Translations under genes and position numbers: made by a program | Assembly: GCA_050330975.1 (NCBI GenBank) | Contig: JBHJHK010000136.1 | Location: 1-11,835, forward strand | DNA: 11,835 nucleotides | From: JBHJHK01 sp050330975 | GTDB lineage: Bacteria > Pseudomonadota > Gammaproteobacteria > Competibacterales > Competibacteraceae | Reading direction: 5' to 3' | Shown: positions 11,355-11,835 of the stretch, one piece after another | Layout: every line of letters starts with the position of its first letter | How positions within the stretch are numbered: position 1 is the first letter of the stretch | The notes under the pieces: generated by a model | The model's input: the letters and a program-made list of their open reading frames with translations, nothing else | Told to the model about the DNA's origin: nothing | The model's database searches: none

Positions 11355-11835
11355 GCGCTTCATGGACTCGAAAAACTCGACGTTGGTCTTGGTGCTCTTG
11401 AGGCGTTCGAGGAGAAACTCCATGGCCTGGATTTCCTCCATGGGATGGAGCAATTTGCGCAAAATCCAAATCCGCTGCAGGTTTTCCGCCGCGGTGAGGA
11501 GTTCTTCCCGCCGGGTCCCCGAGCGGTTGATATTGATGGCGGGATAAATGCGCTTTTCGGAGATGTTGCGGGCCAGGTGGATTTCCTGGTTGCCGGTGCC
11601 CTTGAACTCCTCGTAGATCACCTCGTCCATTCTAGAGCCGGTGTCGATGAGGGCGGTGGCGACGATGGTGAGGCTGCCCCCCTCTTCGATATTGCGGGCG
11701 GCGCCGAAGAAACGCTTGGGGCGGTGGAGGGCATTGGCATCCACCCCCCCGGTGAGCACTTTGCCCGACGACGGCACCACGGTGTTGTAGGCCCGGGCCA
11801 GGCGGGTGATGGAATCCAACAAAATCACCACGTCG
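11352..11835 (-). CDS. rho: Transcription termination factor Rho, C-terminal part
   Basis: Rho is the hexameric RNA helicase that ends transcription by moving along nascent RNA. Only the last 160 residues are in the window; the gene continues past the right edge. The fragment begins at the Walker B strand (DVVILLDSITRLARAYN), then the Q-loop region 'SSGKVLTGGVDANALHRPKRFFGAARN', 'GGSLTIVATALIDTGSRMDEVIYEEFKGTGN' with the R-loop lysine, and 'NRSGTRREELL', whose arginine is the arginine finger (E. coli Arg366). It ends 'KTNVEFFESMKR', very near the E. coli C-terminus. It converges on purD with nine bases between stop codons. No change in a key residue is seen. Confidence 0.97.
   Translation of the reverse strand, partial: DVVILLDSITRLARAYNTVVPSSGKVLTGGVDANALHRPKRFFGAARNIEEGGSLTIVATALIDTGSRMDEVIYEEFKGTGNQEIHLARNISEKRIYPAININRSGTRREELLTAAENLQRIWILRKLLHPMEEIQAMEFLLERLKSTKTNVEFFESMKR

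Noticed and set aside
1..11835. CRISPR array, insertion sequence, prophage or defence system
   Set aside because: No regularly spaced repeats, transposase, integrase, phage or defence-family protein was found on either strand.

Overview
The window reads as a chromosomal housekeeping segment of a GC-rich gammaproteobacterium. The support is the set of gene families present (ErpA, AnmK, a MepM-like M23 peptidase, DapB, TrmB, PurH, PurD, Rho, an H-NS-family protein). The argC - erpA - anmK - M23 peptidase order is, from memory, also the order found in pseudomonads. I cannot place it below class. I found no insertion sequence, prophage, CRISPR array, toxin-antitoxin pair or recognisable defence system. 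Most of the window is ordinary; the unexplained parts are two long intergenic stretches and some regulatory structure.

Layout. 104-637 (+): a DUF1285 protein. 638-1133: about 500 bases without a recognised gene. It holds a good sigma70-type promoter (745-773) and then a region that folds into several stem-loops, one of them about 60 nt long. 1134-1331 (+): a small, very acidic protein of unknown function. 1513-2556 (+): argC, with a good promoter of its own. 2697-3056 (+): erpA, preceded by a palindrome resembling an IscR type 1 site. 3109-6248 (-): dapB, an M23 peptidase and anmK, transcribed in that order, which join DAP synthesis, peptidoglycan cleavage and anhydro-MurNAc recycling. 6249-6849: 600 bases of lower GC without a convincing gene. 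6850-6923 (-): tRNA-Gly(CCC). 6997-7347 (-): an H-NS-family gene. 7348-7546: an AT-rich divergent control region. 7547-8275 (+): trmB. 8371-10023 and 10047-11342 (+): purH-purD, an operon for late and early steps of purine synthesis. 11352 to the edge (-): the C-terminal part of rho, convergent with purD.

Gene ends in this window carry short GC-only hairpins with no following T tract, which fits a genome that depends on Rho for much of its termination. Several genes contain runs of 8 to 12 C or G. The longest, C12, lies inside an insertion in the AICAR transformylase half of PurH.

The points most worth a second look are the structured non-coding region at 745-1110, the acidic 65-residue protein after it, the IscR-like operator before erpA, the PurH poly-C insertion, and the altered N-terminal motif of AnmK.
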